This document shows, piece by piece, positions 44,440 through 54,418 of a stretch of 64,000 bases of DNA. A program made the position numbers and the translations under genes. The DNA comes from Pseudoalteromonas sp. G4 (GTDB lineage Bacteria > Pseudomonadota > Gammaproteobacteria > Enterobacterales > Alteromonadaceae). Under the pieces are notes generated by a model, which searched no databases, had not been told where the DNA came from, and saw only the letters and a program-made list of their open reading frames with translations. The stretch is from contig NZ_JAPEHW010000001.1 of NCBI RefSeq assembly GCF_028875915.1, positions 62,001 to 126,000 on the forward strand, in the 5' to 3' direction. The number at the start of each line of letters is the position of its first letter. Positions within the stretch are counted from its first letter, which is position 1.

Positions 44440-45642
44440 TTATACCAATAAACTAGCGGGCCTTGGATTTGCTAATAAATCTGCAAACACCTGCCAAACA
44501 GAGGTTTTATCTTGCATATTGGCATGTTTTTCAATGTAGGCTTTAACAATATCTTGGCCGAGGTTGTAATTAAGTACATAGGCACGGTTTGCTTTAATAA
44601 ACCCTAAGCGCTGTGTTGCACGCTCTTTACTCACTAAGGTGTATTTAACTAATAAATCGATTGCGAGTTGCTCTGATATTTCGCCATCGAGTAAACGTTT
44701 AGCGACCATGTTGTCAGCATAAGAGAGTTTTTGCATTAGCGTTTGTACTTCATAATAGCGCTCAGCTTGTGAGACATCGAGACCGGCAAGCACGAAGAGC
44801 ACTTCTTTTTCAAATACCATGCGCTCATGCTTTGGAAAAACCACTTCAATGCCATAGTTAGCAGAGCCTTCGGCAAGCAGTGACATAGGGGAAAATAATG
44901 GATAAACACAATATTCCATCCAACCTTTTTCGTTTACTAGGTGTTTTTCCATCAATGAGTTAAACACATGGTGGCCGGGATAGCCTTCATGGGCAGCTAA
45001 ATCGACCGCACGTGAAATATAAATAGGGAAGTCTGTATTCATTTGAATCAGGCTAAAGTTATCGCCTTTATACCAGTTATAACCACTCCAAATTTGGTCT
45101 GTTACATACTCCAGCTGAAAATTCTCGTTATCTGCGAGGGGAATAAATTGTTTGGTAATCTCGCGTGAACGCGCTACTGCGGCTTTAAATACGTCATCGA
45201 GTTTGTTTTTGGGGATTTCAAATTGTGCGTTAAATGCCACCATGCGTTCGCTTAAAGTACCATCACCTGGCACTAGTTTTTCCAGTTCTAACAATACTTC
45301 ATCAAAATCAGATTCTGTCTTATTTGGCGAAATGGCGTCGTATAACGCAAGCGACTCATCATCGAATTTCGGTGCATTGCCCGAAATCACATTTATAAAG
45401 GTTAGCATTGATTCACTTTGCTTTAATAAAAAGGTATGTCTGAGTGTTTCGCTTTCACTTGGTGTTGTATTTTTTAAGGTATCTACAAGCTTTTTAACCT
45501 GCTTTTGAATAGCTTCAAGCGGCTCTTTCGTTGTGGGTTGCCAGTCACTTGGGCCATAGTAAGCGTCAACATAGTGTGGATGATGAAGGCCAATTGCCAG
45601 TACTAGCTTTACGTATTGCTCTGCAAGGGGATTTAATGACAT
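44440..45642 (-). CDS. DUF885-like zinc metallopeptidase, cytoplasmic
   Basis: 400 residues, no signal peptide. The segment DLAAHEGYPGHHVFN (about residues 214-228) holds a gluzincin-like H-E-x-x-x-x-H-H motif as in DUF885 proteins (HEGxPGHH), and LLAEGSANYGIEV (about 254-266) gives the downstream Glu. DUF885 proteins are usually near 600 residues and exported; this is a shorter cytoplasmic form. The C-terminal third is helical. Function likely peptidase, substrate unknown. Monocistronic. Confidence 0.8.
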   Translation of the reverse strand: MSLNPLAEQYVKLVLAIGLHHPHYVDAYYGPSDWQPTTKEPLEAIQKQVKKLVDTLKNTTPSESETLRHTFLLKQSESMLTFINVISGNAPKFDDESLALYDAISPNKTESDFDEVLLELEKLVPGDGTLSERMVAFNAQFEIPKNKLDDVFKAAVARSREITKQFIPLADNENFQLEYVTDQIWSGYNWYKGDNFSLIQMNTDFPIYISRAVDLAAHEGYPGHHVFNSLMEKHLVNEKGWMEYCVYPLFSPMSLLAEGSANYGIEVVFPKHERMVFEKEVLFVLAGLDVSQAERYYEVQTLMQKLSYADNMVAKRLLDGEISEQLAIDLLVKYTLVSKERATQRLGFIKANRAYVLNYNLGQDIVKAYIEKHANMQDKTSVWQVFADLLANPRPASLLV

Positions 45643-45730
45643 CGCTAACTCATTTTAAACGTTAAAGAGGTTTGTATCTTAACGAATTTTGAAATTGTAT
45701 ACAATTAATGGAGGGGTAAGCGTAACTTAA

Positions 45731-46579
45731 ATTACTGCAAATATTGCTAAAGCGATGTTGGTCAAAGAAGGTTTAGGCCAAGGTAACATGACAGACTTCT
45801 TATCAGTCAGCTTTTCATCGAATGATTATGTGATTCATGTGTTTGGTCCTTCGTCGCAAGGAGCTGAACATAACCTAGTGAGACTAGATAGCACCTTAGC
45901 TGAATTCTTTAAGTAGCTTGATAACCAGGTTGGATTAGAAAATACCTTAATTGTACTTTCTGCGGATCATGGTGCACCTGAAAGTGCAGATTATGCGCAT
46001 ACTCTGGGTATTGATCATGCCAGTTATTTTGCAATTGATACGCTTATTAATGACGATATTAAATTGGCTGTTAAAAATCGTTTTGGTCTGACAGACAAAG
46101 TATTTCGCACATATACACATCCTTATGTGTATTTAGATAAAGACTATATTGCTAGTAAAAATGTAAAACTGGCTGATGTACAAACCTTTGTCGCAGGGCT
46201 TATACGAAAACAACAGGGCGTTTATACAGCATATGCCGAAACCGAGATTTTACGAAATCAATTAACGCCTTCGCGAATAGCACGTTTGGTATCGAATAAT
46301 CATTTTGACGGTAGTTCAGGTGACATTTATATCGTGCTCAATAAACGAGGATATGTGAATGATTTTGATGGCTTAACAGTATCATCAACCCATGGCTCAG
46401 TGTGGCAGCACGACACGCATGTGCCGATTATTTTTGCAGGCTATGGCATAAAGCAACAAACGATTTACCGTGCTGTAACCCCTTATGATATTGCACCTAC
46501 ATTAGCGCTTAGTGCAAATACCACTATACCCAGTGGTGCAATTGGAGAGCCACTTGTTGAAGTATTAACGGGGAAATAG
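45731..46579 (+). pseudogene. Alkaline phosphatase (PafA-like) relic, N-terminal half lost
   Basis: The open frame resumes after a stop at 45728 and reads DFLSVSFSSNDYVIHVFGPSS, then meets an in-frame TAG at 45914 (EFFK-stop-LDNQVG). It continues with LENTLIVLSADHGAPESADY, a long insert, SSTHGSVWQHDTHVPIIFAGYG and YDIAPTLALSA to the end. This is the C-terminal half of the PafA-type calcium-dependent alkaline phosphatase. The nucleophile-bearing N-terminal half is absent and position YVGH is now YVIH. So it is a dead remnant. A partial ORF from 46064 remains open but has no good start. Confidence 0.85.
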
Positions 46580-46613
46580 AGGCTTTTTCAAATAAAAAAA
46601 GACCCTTTTGAGA

Positions 46614-48266
46614 TTACACTTTAAATTGAGCCACTTGATTTTTAAGTTCACTGGCGAGGGCTGCTAATTCGGTACTTGCACTACTCGTACTGGCTGCTTC
46701 TTGTGCTGTATTATCTGAAATGGTCGAAATATTCACAACATTTCGATTTATTTCTTCATTCACACTGGTTTGCTCTTCAGCTGCTGTGGCAATTTGCGCT
46801 GCCATATCATTAATAGTTGCAACAGCAGCTGTTATTAAGTCTAGTGCCTCACCTGCTTGAGATGCGTTGGCAACGCTGTTTTCTGCTTGTTGTTTGCTTT
46901 GTTCCATTAGTAAAACAGCATCTTTACTGCCACTTTGTAAGCTTTCAATCATTTGCTGAATTTCTTGGATTGAGCTTTCGGTGCGAGAAGCGAGAGAGCG
47001 GACTTCATCAGCTACAACAGCAAACCCACGCCCTTGCTCGCCAGCACGAGCTGCTTCAATCGCAGCATTGAGTGCTAATAAGTTTGTTTGCTCGGCAATG
47101 CCACGAATAACATCCAGTACACGTCCAATTTCTTGGCTATCGTTTGATAGTTTATCAATTGAAAGGGATGCAGTATCAATTTGTTGTGCAAGCTTATCGA
47201 TACTCGCAACGGTTGATGAAACTACCTGTTGGCCGTTTTCGGCCTGATTATTGGCATCTATTGCACCTGATGCTGTGTCAGCAGCATTACGCGATACTTC
47301 ATTGGCAGTAATCGCCATTTCATTCATGGCAGTTGCAACCATATCGGTTTCTTGTCGTTGTTCAGTTATAAGTGAGCTGGTGTTTTCACTAGACTGTGCC
47401 AACATATTGGATGATTGATGTACTTGCTCACTGGCATTCACGACTTGTTGGAGAGTTGTGTGAAAATTATCAATTAAAGCGTCAAATGCCTGACTTACCG
47501 CGCCTAACTCATCATGTGATACAAGATTAGTACGTTTTGTTAGATCGTTTGAAGATGAGATTTGATTGATTGATTCACGTAATTTAAGTAATGGGCTGAT
47601 AATGTTTTTGGTAATTATCCAGCTTAAAAAAGCGGCGATAATAGTGACGATAACTGCAAAGTAAATTGATACTGAAACGGAAGATTCGATGCTTTCTGAA
47701 GTATTTTGTTCAATGATGCTTTGCTTGCTGTCAATTAAGTCATCAAGCGCTGTGAATTCTTCTCTAGCAGTTGCTGCTAAAGGGCTTAAATCTGATTTGT
47801 ATTTCTGCCATGCGGTTGTAAGTTCTTGTTTAGATGAATCAGCTGATAATGTTTGTAACAGCTGCAAACTTTGATCTAAAAAACGTGTCGTCGAGGTTTT
47901 AGATTGCTTGATCATTTGAGCAAGGCGATTGTCGATATTTGGGTCTATTGCTTGAATAGTTTCAAGAGAATCAAATAAAGTTTTAATATTATTGATTTTG
48001 TCTCGCATTTTATTCATGTTTGCATGGTAGTTATCGCCAAGCATTATGCTGCGATTTAAACGAGAAACATAATTAGTGTCACGATTGATTTCAAGCGTGG
48101 TTACTTCTAGTGCCACTGCAACTTCACTGTATTTTTTAAAGTTTGCTTTAATTGTTGATAGTTTATAAATCTCAAAAGAAGCAAATAAAATCAATGCAGA
48201 GAGTAACGTTCCTGATAGAATATTTATTTTGTTTCGAACAGAAATATTTGAAAGCAATGTGTTCAT
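46614..48266 (-). CDS. Methyl-accepting chemotaxis protein
   Basis: 550 residues. Membrane helix 1 at about 16-34, a helical periplasmic sensor (4HB-type layout, about 35-190), membrane helix 2 (about 195-217), HAMP (about 218-270) and the MCP signalling domain, with the conserved hairpin tip [37 protein letters not shown]. It signals to CheA/CheW. The ligand is unknown. No CheR-binding pentapeptide is seen at the C-terminus (AQFKV). Monocistronic. Confidence 0.93.
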   Translation of the reverse strand: MNTLLSNISVRNKINILSGTLLSALILFASFEIYKLSTIKANFKKYSEVAVALEVTTLEINRDTNYVSRLNRSIMLGDNYHANMNKMRDKINNIKTLFDSLETIQAIDPNIDNRLAQMIKQSKTSTTRFLDQSLQLLQTLSADSSKQELTTAWQKYKSDLSPLAATAREEFTALDDLIDSKQSIIEQNTSESIESSVSVSIYFAVIVTIIAAFLSWIITKNIISPLLKLRESINQISSSNDLTKRTNLVSHDELGAVSQAFDALIDNFHTTLQQVVNASEQVHQSSNMLAQSSENTSSLITEQRQETDMVATAMNEMAITANEVSRNAADTASGAIDANNQAENGQQVVSSTVASIDKLAQQIDTASLSIDKLSNDSQEIGRVLDVIRGIAEQTNLLALNAAIEAARAGEQGRGFAVVADEVRSLASRTESSIQEIQQMIESLQSGSKDAVLLMEQSKQQAENSVANASQAGEALDLITAAVATINDMAAQIATAAEEQTSVNEEINRNVVNISTISDNTAQEAASTSSASTELAALASELKNQVAQFKV

Positions 48267-48387
48267 ATGTGCAGTCCATTATTTATTAGTATGATTTATT
48301 CTAAACAACAAGTTTAGCCTAACTTATTGTATCGACATATTATCTAAAGTATTAATAGTAAATATTGGAATTAATTGATAAATCGCA

Positions 48388-49254
48388 ATGAATAAAAAGG
48401 TTTCCCTTATTTTAGGCAGCGGTGGTGCTCGCGGTCTTGCTCATATTGGTGTTATAAATGCGCTAAATGAGCATAACTTCGAAATTTGTTCGATATCAGG
48501 GTGTTCAATTGGTGCGCTAATAGGCGGAATTTATGCTGCAGGTAAATTACCTGAGTTTGAGAAATGGATATTAACTATTGATAAGTACGATATTGTGTCT
48601 TTACTTGACCTTGCATGGGGCAATAATGGCTTAGTAAAAGGCGATAAAATTATCAATACCTTAAAAACCATGGTTGATGATCTTACTATTGAAGAGTTAC
48701 CCATGCCTTATACCGCGGTAGCAAGTGACATACTTAATGGTAAAGAAGTGTGGTTAAACTCAGGGCCACTTTTTGATGCGATAAGGGCTTCTATTTCTCT
48801 GCCACTTTTCTTTACACCCGTTGAAAGAAATGGAAAAGTATTAATTGATGGTGGGGTGCTAAACCCAGTACCCATTGCACCTACCTTTAACGATGACACA
48901 GATCTGAAATTAGCTGTTAATTTAGGCAGTGAACTAGCAATGCCTCCGGAGCCTATCGAGAAGCCTTTAGTGCACAGTGAAAGTTCGGCAATTTCACGAT
49001 TTATTGCCTCCTTAAAATTTGATAAAGAAGAAAAAGAAGTTAATAAACTAGGAGCATATGAAGTTGCCGACAAAGCATTTGATGCTATGCAATCGCATTT
49101 AGCGGCAGCTAAATTGGCAGCATACCCACCTGATGTACTGGTTGAAATTAGTCGAACTGCCTGCGGTACCTTGGAATTTGATAAAGCGGCAGAAATGATA
49201 GCGCTTGGGTATAAGACCTGTATTAAAGCTTTAAAAGATAATTATCTTATTTAA
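48388..49254 (+). CDS. Patatin-like phospholipase (RssA type)
   Basis: 288 residues. Oxyanion loop GSGGARGLAHIG (about 10-21), nucleophile Ser40 in GCSIG and catalytic Asp in LIDGGVLNPVP (about 152-162), as in NTE/RssA-type patatins. It acts as a lipid acyl hydrolase at the cytoplasmic side. No signal peptide or membrane helix. Length suits the bacterial single-domain form. Start codon ATG. Confidence 0.92.
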   Translation: MNKKVSLILGSGGARGLAHIGVINALNEHNFEICSISGCSIGALIGGIYAAGKLPEFEKWILTIDKYDIVSLLDLAWGNNGLVKGDKIINTLKTMVDDLTIEELPMPYTAVASDILNGKEVWLNSGPLFDAIRASISLPLFFTPVERNGKVLIDGGVLNPVPIAPTFNDDTDLKLAVNLGSELAMPPEPIEKPLVHSESSAISRFIASLKFDKEEKEVNKLGAYEVADKAFDAMQSHLAAAKLAAYPPDVLVEISRTACGTLEFDKAAEMIALGYKTCIKALKDNYLI

Positions 49255-49900
49255 ATTGTGTAACTATGGGTTTAATGAGTTTAATCGAGCTTTATTAGTG
49301 TTAGCGGCGTGCCTTAAGCGAAGTCGAAACTGCTTAAAGTGTTTTTCTAATTTGTCTAGATTTTTAGCGCTTTATCCAATGCTGTTTGAAACAGCTGGGC
49401 ATTTTGCGAAGCTAAGCTATTTTCTTCAATCTCTTTTTGCCAATGAACGCACCACGTAAATTAAAAGAACATAGGCGTCAACTGGGTTTTGTTTTAATGT
49501 TTTACGCGTTTTATCAAATAGCACCAATCACATCAAATACGTATTGCCATTGGATGAATGGTCGTGCTTTTAGGCTGGTGCATTGGCAAGCTTATGTTGG
49601 TCAGTTTTTAGAAACCTTTAAGGAATACCCGCCAAGACAAAAACAGCGAGATTTAGCATTGTTCAAGTTATGGAAAAGTTAAATACGTCTGTTAATAATT
49701 AAGTTACTCAAAATGTTAGGTAAGCTTTCTGTTGTTTGAAAGCTTACCTATATTGTTAATGATTTGTTTGAAATAAGATCATTTATTTCTTTTGAAGATG
49801 CGATTTCTGTTTTACACTGTATTAATGAAACAACAGCAGTGACAGCTCGTTTGTTTACTTTTTCTTTTACGAATGGATTCATGGGGCTAGGGTTTTATTT
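49255..49900 (+). other. Gene-poor region with a sulfatase fragment
   Basis: 646 bases with no intact gene. It contains an arylsulfatase C-terminal fragment (49540-49682). On the minus strand near 49356-49470 a short frame ends QLFQTALDKALKI-stop and looks protein-like; it may be the tail of another lost gene, but I cannot name it. Confidence 0.4.
49540..49682 (+). pseudogene. Arylsulfatase C-terminal relic
   Basis: The frame gives QAYVGQFLETFKEYPPRQKQ, which resembles the end of the intact sulfatase at 7012-8505 (LTEHIKTFEKFPPRQEA) and the usual tail of secreted arylsulfatases. The catalytic domain is gone, and sequence before about 49540 in this frame does not resemble a sulfatase. So it is the 3' remnant of a second sulfatase gene. 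Confidence 0.65.
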
Positions 49901-52900
49901 TTGTTTCATAAAGTCATCTCTTTTTGCTTAATTTTATTATTTGCAATCAGCAATGCATATTCTGCTGAATATAGCCGTTATCTAAAAAATTATTCTGTTG
50001 AAGAAGGGCTTTCACAAAGCTATGTAAATCAAACCATTCAAGATGATTATGGGTATTTGTGGGTTGCAACAGACTATGGTCTGAATCGCTTTGATGGTTA
50101 TGAGTTTGAGCAAATAAGCGGTCCAGATAATATTTTTGCAAATGATGGCATCATTGCAATAAAAAAACTAAAAAATGGTAAGTTAATTGTAAGTACTTAC
50201 TATACTGGTGCATATTTTCTTGATCCTTTAACGCTTGATGTTACTCGCTTTTACGATGGTAAGTTAATAGAAACAAAAGATGAGTACCTTAGCGTTGAAG
50301 AGGTTATTGAAATAGATGACAACTTATGGCTTGCAATTGGTCGTCATCTAGTTTTGTATGATACTTCAACAAACCAAATGAAAATTCAGTTTTCGCTCGC
50401 AGAAGTACCTGATTTAATTCGCGCATTATATTTGAAAGATGAATATATTTATTTAGGCACTTCAAAAGGACTGTATGTTTATCACATAGAAACTGGTGGC
50501 GCTGGCTTAACACATCATAAACCTTCCGAACTGCCAGACACCGATGATAATAACAATGTTAAGTATTTAGCATGGGATCATCGATTGGGGTTATTGGTTG
50601 GCACAGTAGAAGGTTTATATGCAATAAAGCCACATGAAGCAGACTCGAAACCTCGTATGCTTATCCCTGATTTAAATATTTGGGGTGTTGTGAGAAATGC
50701 AAATGCTTTTTATATCGCAACAGAAAAAGGCTTATATCGATTTGACCCGATTAATTTAGATCTAAACCTTTTAGCACAATATTCTAAGCGACATCCCTTA
50801 GTTAGTAATAATGCGATAAAGGATATTTATCAAGATGATAGTGGCCTTCTTTGGCTTGCTTCAGAATCTAAGGGGGTTTATTACTGGCATCCGGATTTAC
50901 AAAAATTCTCGAGCTTTAGTAAAGCTTCAGGTGTGGATTTATCCAATTCTTCTGTAACTGATTTCATTGAAATAGAGCCAGGTATTTTATGGATTTCAAC
51001 AGAAAACGGTTTAACTAAACTCAATATCAAAACAAAAGCAACAAAACACTTTTTTGTTGAGAGCAATCCTAAAAATAAGTTTGGCAATCATTTTATCGGG
51101 CAAGTTTTTGATGCGGGTGAGGGCAAAATTTGGCTCTTTCATACTGAAGGGCTAACGTTATTTGATACGGTAAAAGAAGTGGTTGTTCCTACTGCTTTAT
51201 CTCAAGAAGTTAACAAAGAATTCTCTGAATTGTATGCCAATAGTATTTATCCGATTGATAAAGAAAGATTTATATTTGTAAGCTTCAGGGGTCATTTTAT
51301 TCTTGATACAAAAAATAATACGTTAAAGCCGCTTGCAAATTTAGATAAAAACTTCGACCCAGAATTAGCAATCGGGTTTATGAAGAGCTTTGTTGATGAC
51401 AGTGGTGTTTTGTATAGTGTCGGTGGTGAAATTTATCACTACAATTATCAAGAAGATACTTATCAACTAATACATCAACTTGAGAATTATCAAGTACATG
51501 ATTATAAATTCGCATCTGATTGGGTACGTGATGCTGATGGTATCGTTTGGATTGCCTATAATGCATATGGTGTTTTGGCACTTGACGATAAGTTACAAGT
51601 ACATAAAGAAATTACTTTTGCAGATGGGTTGCCTGACAATCGCTTATTCAGTATTAGTCAAAGCGATAACAATGCGTTGTGGGTAAGCTCGCAAAGTGGT
51701 TTATTGAAATACGATAAATCACTAGACACCATCAATCAATATACCCATGAACAAGGTTTAATAAGTGATGAAGTCTACAGTGCACCTCATAAACTTAAAG
51801 ATGGCCGCATAGCGTTTACTTCGCCAGCAGGCATTATTTTCTTTAACCCTGACGACATCGAAAAAAGCGGTAAAGATAAAGCTGTTAAGTTATTAGATCT
51901 GGAAGTTAAATCGCGTAATAGCAAAACAACTATTGCCAGTATCTTAAAGGATGATTTTTCACTTGAGTATGACGATTTTGGTTTAAAGTTTCATTTTTCA
52001 AATTTTGATTTTGCTAATCAAAAGCAAACTAAATACTTCATAGAACTGGATGGACCAAGCCACGTTAAATATGAAAACTACAGTAAAAACAATATTGAGT
52101 TTACTCGTTTAACACCGGGCGAGTACACATTTAAAGTCGCAGCTTATTCGCTTAAAACAGGTGTTTTAGGTAAAACTGAAACCTTCAGCTTTGTTGTTAA
52201 ATATAACCCTTGGACCTCACCGCTTGCGATTTTGAGTTATGTATTTGCGTCATTGCTGATTTTTGTTGCTATTTATATTCGTCGTGTAAAACAGCAACAT
52301 ATTTTACAAAAATTGCATGATGATTCGATGGCGGCTAAAGAACGTGCACGACTAGCACTTGAAGCGAGTAATAGTGGTGTGTGGGTGTATAACAGCCAAA
52401 ACCATCATTTATACCAAGAGCGTATTATATCTGACCTAGGGTATGGTAATGAGCTAAATGGCAGCTTGCATGATCATATGACACTTATTCACCCTGATGA
52501 TAGAAAACGTTTAGACAGCGAATGGCAAACATTTTCACAAGGTAAAACTAATCTGTGGGATGTTACTTACCGGATGTTGTCTAAAAACGGGGAATGGATC
52601 TGGTATCGCGATATGGGCAAACTTTCTAAAGAGAGTAATGCTGACGGAAGCCTTGTTTATACAGGGACTTATACCAATATTAGTGAAACAAAAAATAAAG
52701 AGATGCAAGCACGTCTATATGGCGAAGCGCTTCGTAAGATGAATGAATGGCTGATTATTCTCGATAGTCAATTTAAGCTTGTTGCCTCAAATGAAGCTTT
52801 TAATAAACGCTTTGCTAAAAATGGACAAGATGCAAATCAGGAAACCTTACTTGCATTATTTGATGAAAATAAACAAGCAGAGTATCGGGAGCAACTGGCT

Positions 52901-54379
52901 AAATTAAAAGTCGGGCAACACCTGCGTCGTGAAGAAGTATGGGTTTTTGATAATGAGCACATTGATGTGCTGTTATCAATTTCAACGATAGGCGAAGACA
53001 ATATTTCCAATTATGTTGTAGTGGTTACAGACCTTACACAGCAAAAAATAGCTGAGAAAAAACTAAAACAAATGGCAAATTTTGACCATTTGACGCAGCT
53101 TGCTAACAGAAGTTTAATTAATGATCGTATCGAACAAGCAATTCTACATGCCAAGAATAAAGTGGTTGCCGTTTTGTTTATTGACCTTGACCGTTTTAAG
53201 CAAGTAAATGACTCATTAGGTCATAGTATTGGTGATAGATTATTAGTTAAAGTTGCAGAACGTATGTCTCGAGTTGTAGGTGAAGAGCATAGTGTTGGCA
53301 GACAAAGTGGCGATGAATTTATTATTCTGTTTGAGGATGTAGTTTCACCGGAAGAAGTGAGCCAATATGCGAGTGAGCTTAATAAACAGTTAGAAAAACC
53401 TTACAATATTGATGGCAATACCATAAATATAAGTTCATCGATTGGAATATCCTTCTACCCGTTTGACGCAGAAAACACCGAAGAGCTTATTCAAAAAGCA
53501 GATATTGCAATGATCCATGCCAAAAATAGTGGCCGAAATTGCTACCGTTTTTATACAGAGCAGCTTAATAAAGATGCACGTAATCGTGTACTTTTAGAAA
53601 ATGAATTAGTTAATGCAGTAAAGCAAAATCAATTAACTAACTTTTATCAACCAATTATTAATACTCAGTCACAAAAAGTGGTAGGTGTTGAACTATTGTT
53701 ACGCTGGTTCAATAAAGAAGAGATGATATCCCCAGGTGTGTTTATTCCGCTTGCAGAACAAATTGGCCAAATTGTTACTATAACGGAACTTGCCCTAGAA
53801 AAAGCTACTTTGGAGTTAAAAGACTGGCTTGCCAATGATCGCAACCGCTATTTATCAATAAACTTATCAGCCCTGCATATAGGTCAACCTAACCTTGTTA
53901 AAAGTTTTGTGGATATTCTCAATAGCACCGCCGTATCTCCAAGACAAATACGCCTAGAAATCACGGAAGGGATCTTGATTGATGATACGTCTAATGCGCT
54001 TGAACAATTACAACGCTTGAAAGATGCTGGTTTTAAGTTGTACTTAGATGATTTTGGTACTGGTTACTCATCCCTTACTTACATTAACCAATTTCCGATT
54101 GATGTAATTAAAATAGATCAAAGCTTTATTCGTCAGATGCTTTCCAGTAAAACCAATCAAGCTATTGTACAAACAATAGCAGTACTTGCTAAAAACTTAG
54201 GTACTTATTGTATTGCTGAAGGTGTTGAAGAGTTAACGCAAGTAACCGTATTAAAACGCTTAGGTTGTTATAATTTACAAGGGTTTTACTTTGCAAAACC
54301 TGTCCCTGCAAACACATTTTTAAGTGAAGAATTTCAATCTAATGTGGAGCGCAAAATTAGCGCTTGTAAGAATGCTTAA
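49901..54379 (+). CDS. Propeller-YYY-TM-PAS-GGDEF-EAL hybrid sensor
   Basis: 1492 residues. Signal peptide (cleavage near NAYS), two-component-regulator-propeller repeats (about 30-680; DDYGYLWVATDYGLNRFDGY, DDSGLLWLASESKGVYYW, QSDNNALWVSSQSGLLKYD) and a Y_Y_Y domain (about 685-770). Then a single transmembrane helix (about 775-795), two PAS-type regions (about 815-1050), GGDEF (about 1060-1225, motif SGDEF) and EAL (about 1240-1480; ELLL, NLSALHIG, RLEITEG, DDFGTGYSS, KIDQSFI, AEGVEE). It links a periplasmic ligand to c-di-GMP turnover. The start is a TTG with TAGGG eight bases upstream. Confidence 0.92.
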   Translation: MFHKVISFCLILLFAISNAYSAEYSRYLKNYSVEEGLSQSYVNQTIQDDYGYLWVATDYGLNRFDGYEFEQISGPDNIFANDGIIAIKKLKNGKLIVSTYYTGAYFLDPLTLDVTRFYDGKLIETKDEYLSVEEVIEIDDNLWLAIGRHLVLYDTSTNQMKIQFSLAEVPDLIRALYLKDEYIYLGTSKGLYVYHIETGGAGLTHHKPSELPDTDDNNNVKYLAWDHRLGLLVGTVEGLYAIKPHEADSKPRMLIPDLNIWGVVRNANAFYIATEKGLYRFDPINLDLNLLAQYSKRHPLVSNNAIKDIYQDDSGLLWLASESKGVYYWHPDLQKFSSFSKASGVDLSNSSVTDFIEIEPGILWISTENGLTKLNIKTKATKHFFVESNPKNKFGNHFIGQVFDAGEGKIWLFHTEGLTLFDTVKEVVVPTALSQEVNKEFSELYANSIYPIDKERFIFVSFRGHFILDTKNNTLKPLANLDKNFDPELAIGFMKSFVDDSGVLYSVGGEIYHYNYQEDTYQLIHQLENYQVHDYKFASDWVRDADGIVWIAYNAYGVLALDDKLQVHKEITFADGLPDNRLFSISQSDNNALWVSSQSGLLKYDKSLDTINQYTHEQGLISDEVYSAPHKLKDGRIAFTSPAGIIFFNPDDIEKSGKDKAVKLLDLEVKSRNSKTTIASILKDDFSLEYDDFGLKFHFSNFDFANQKQTKYFIELDGPSHVKYENYSKNNIEFTRLTPGEYTFKVAAYSLKTGVLGKTETFSFVVKYNPWTSPLAILSYVFASLLIFVAIYIRRVKQQHILQKLHDDSMAAKERARLALEASNSGVWVYNSQNHHLYQERIISDLGYGNELNGSLHDHMTLIHPDDRKRLDSEWQTFSQGKTNLWDVTYRMLSKNGEWIWYRDMGKLSKESNADGSLVYTGTYTNISETKNKEMQARLYGEALRKMNEWLIILDSQFKLVASNEAFNKRFAKNGQDANQETLLALFDENKQAEYREQLAKLKVGQHLRREEVWVFDNEHIDVLLSISTIGEDNISNYVVVVTDLTQQKIAEKKLKQMANFDHLTQLANRSLINDRIEQAILHAKNKVVAVLFIDLDRFKQVNDSLGHSIGDRLLVKVAERMSRVVGEEHSVGRQSGDEFIILFEDVVSPEEVSQYASELNKQLEKPYNIDGNTINISSSIGISFYPFDAENTEELIQKADIAMIHAKNSGRNCYRFYTEQLNKDARNRVLLENELVNAVKQNQLTNFYQPIINTQSQKVVGVELLLRWFNKEEMISPGVFIPLAEQIGQIVTITELALEKATLELKDWLANDRNRYLSINLSALHIGQPNLVKSFVDILNSTAVSPRQIRLEITEGILIDDTSNALEQLQRLKDAGFKLYLDDFGTGYSSLTYINQFPIDVIKIDQSFIRQMLSSKTNQAIVQTIAVLAKNLGTYCIAEGVEELTQVTVLKRLGCYNLQGFYFAKPVPANTFLSEEFQSNVERKISACKNA

Positions 54380-54402
54380 AAAAAGGGGCAATTAAGCCCC
54401 TT
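54378..54402. terminator. Terminator for the fasciclin gene, perhaps both directions
   Basis: AAGGGGC-AATTA-A-GCCCCTT with a run of seven T on the minus strand, and only TTATA on the plus strand. Between convergent genes. Confidence 0.8.
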
Positions 54403-54418
54403 ATACACGAAGGGAGTG

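Noticed and set aside
46064-46579. Treating the 171-residue frame as an intact gene
   Set aside because: It is the distal part of a larger frame with an internal stop and no start signal, so it is listed as a relic.
49256-49459. 67-codon frame after the patatin gene
   Set aside because: Low-complexity hydrophobic/Cys-rich translation without a family pattern, and a competing protein-like frame is on the other strand.
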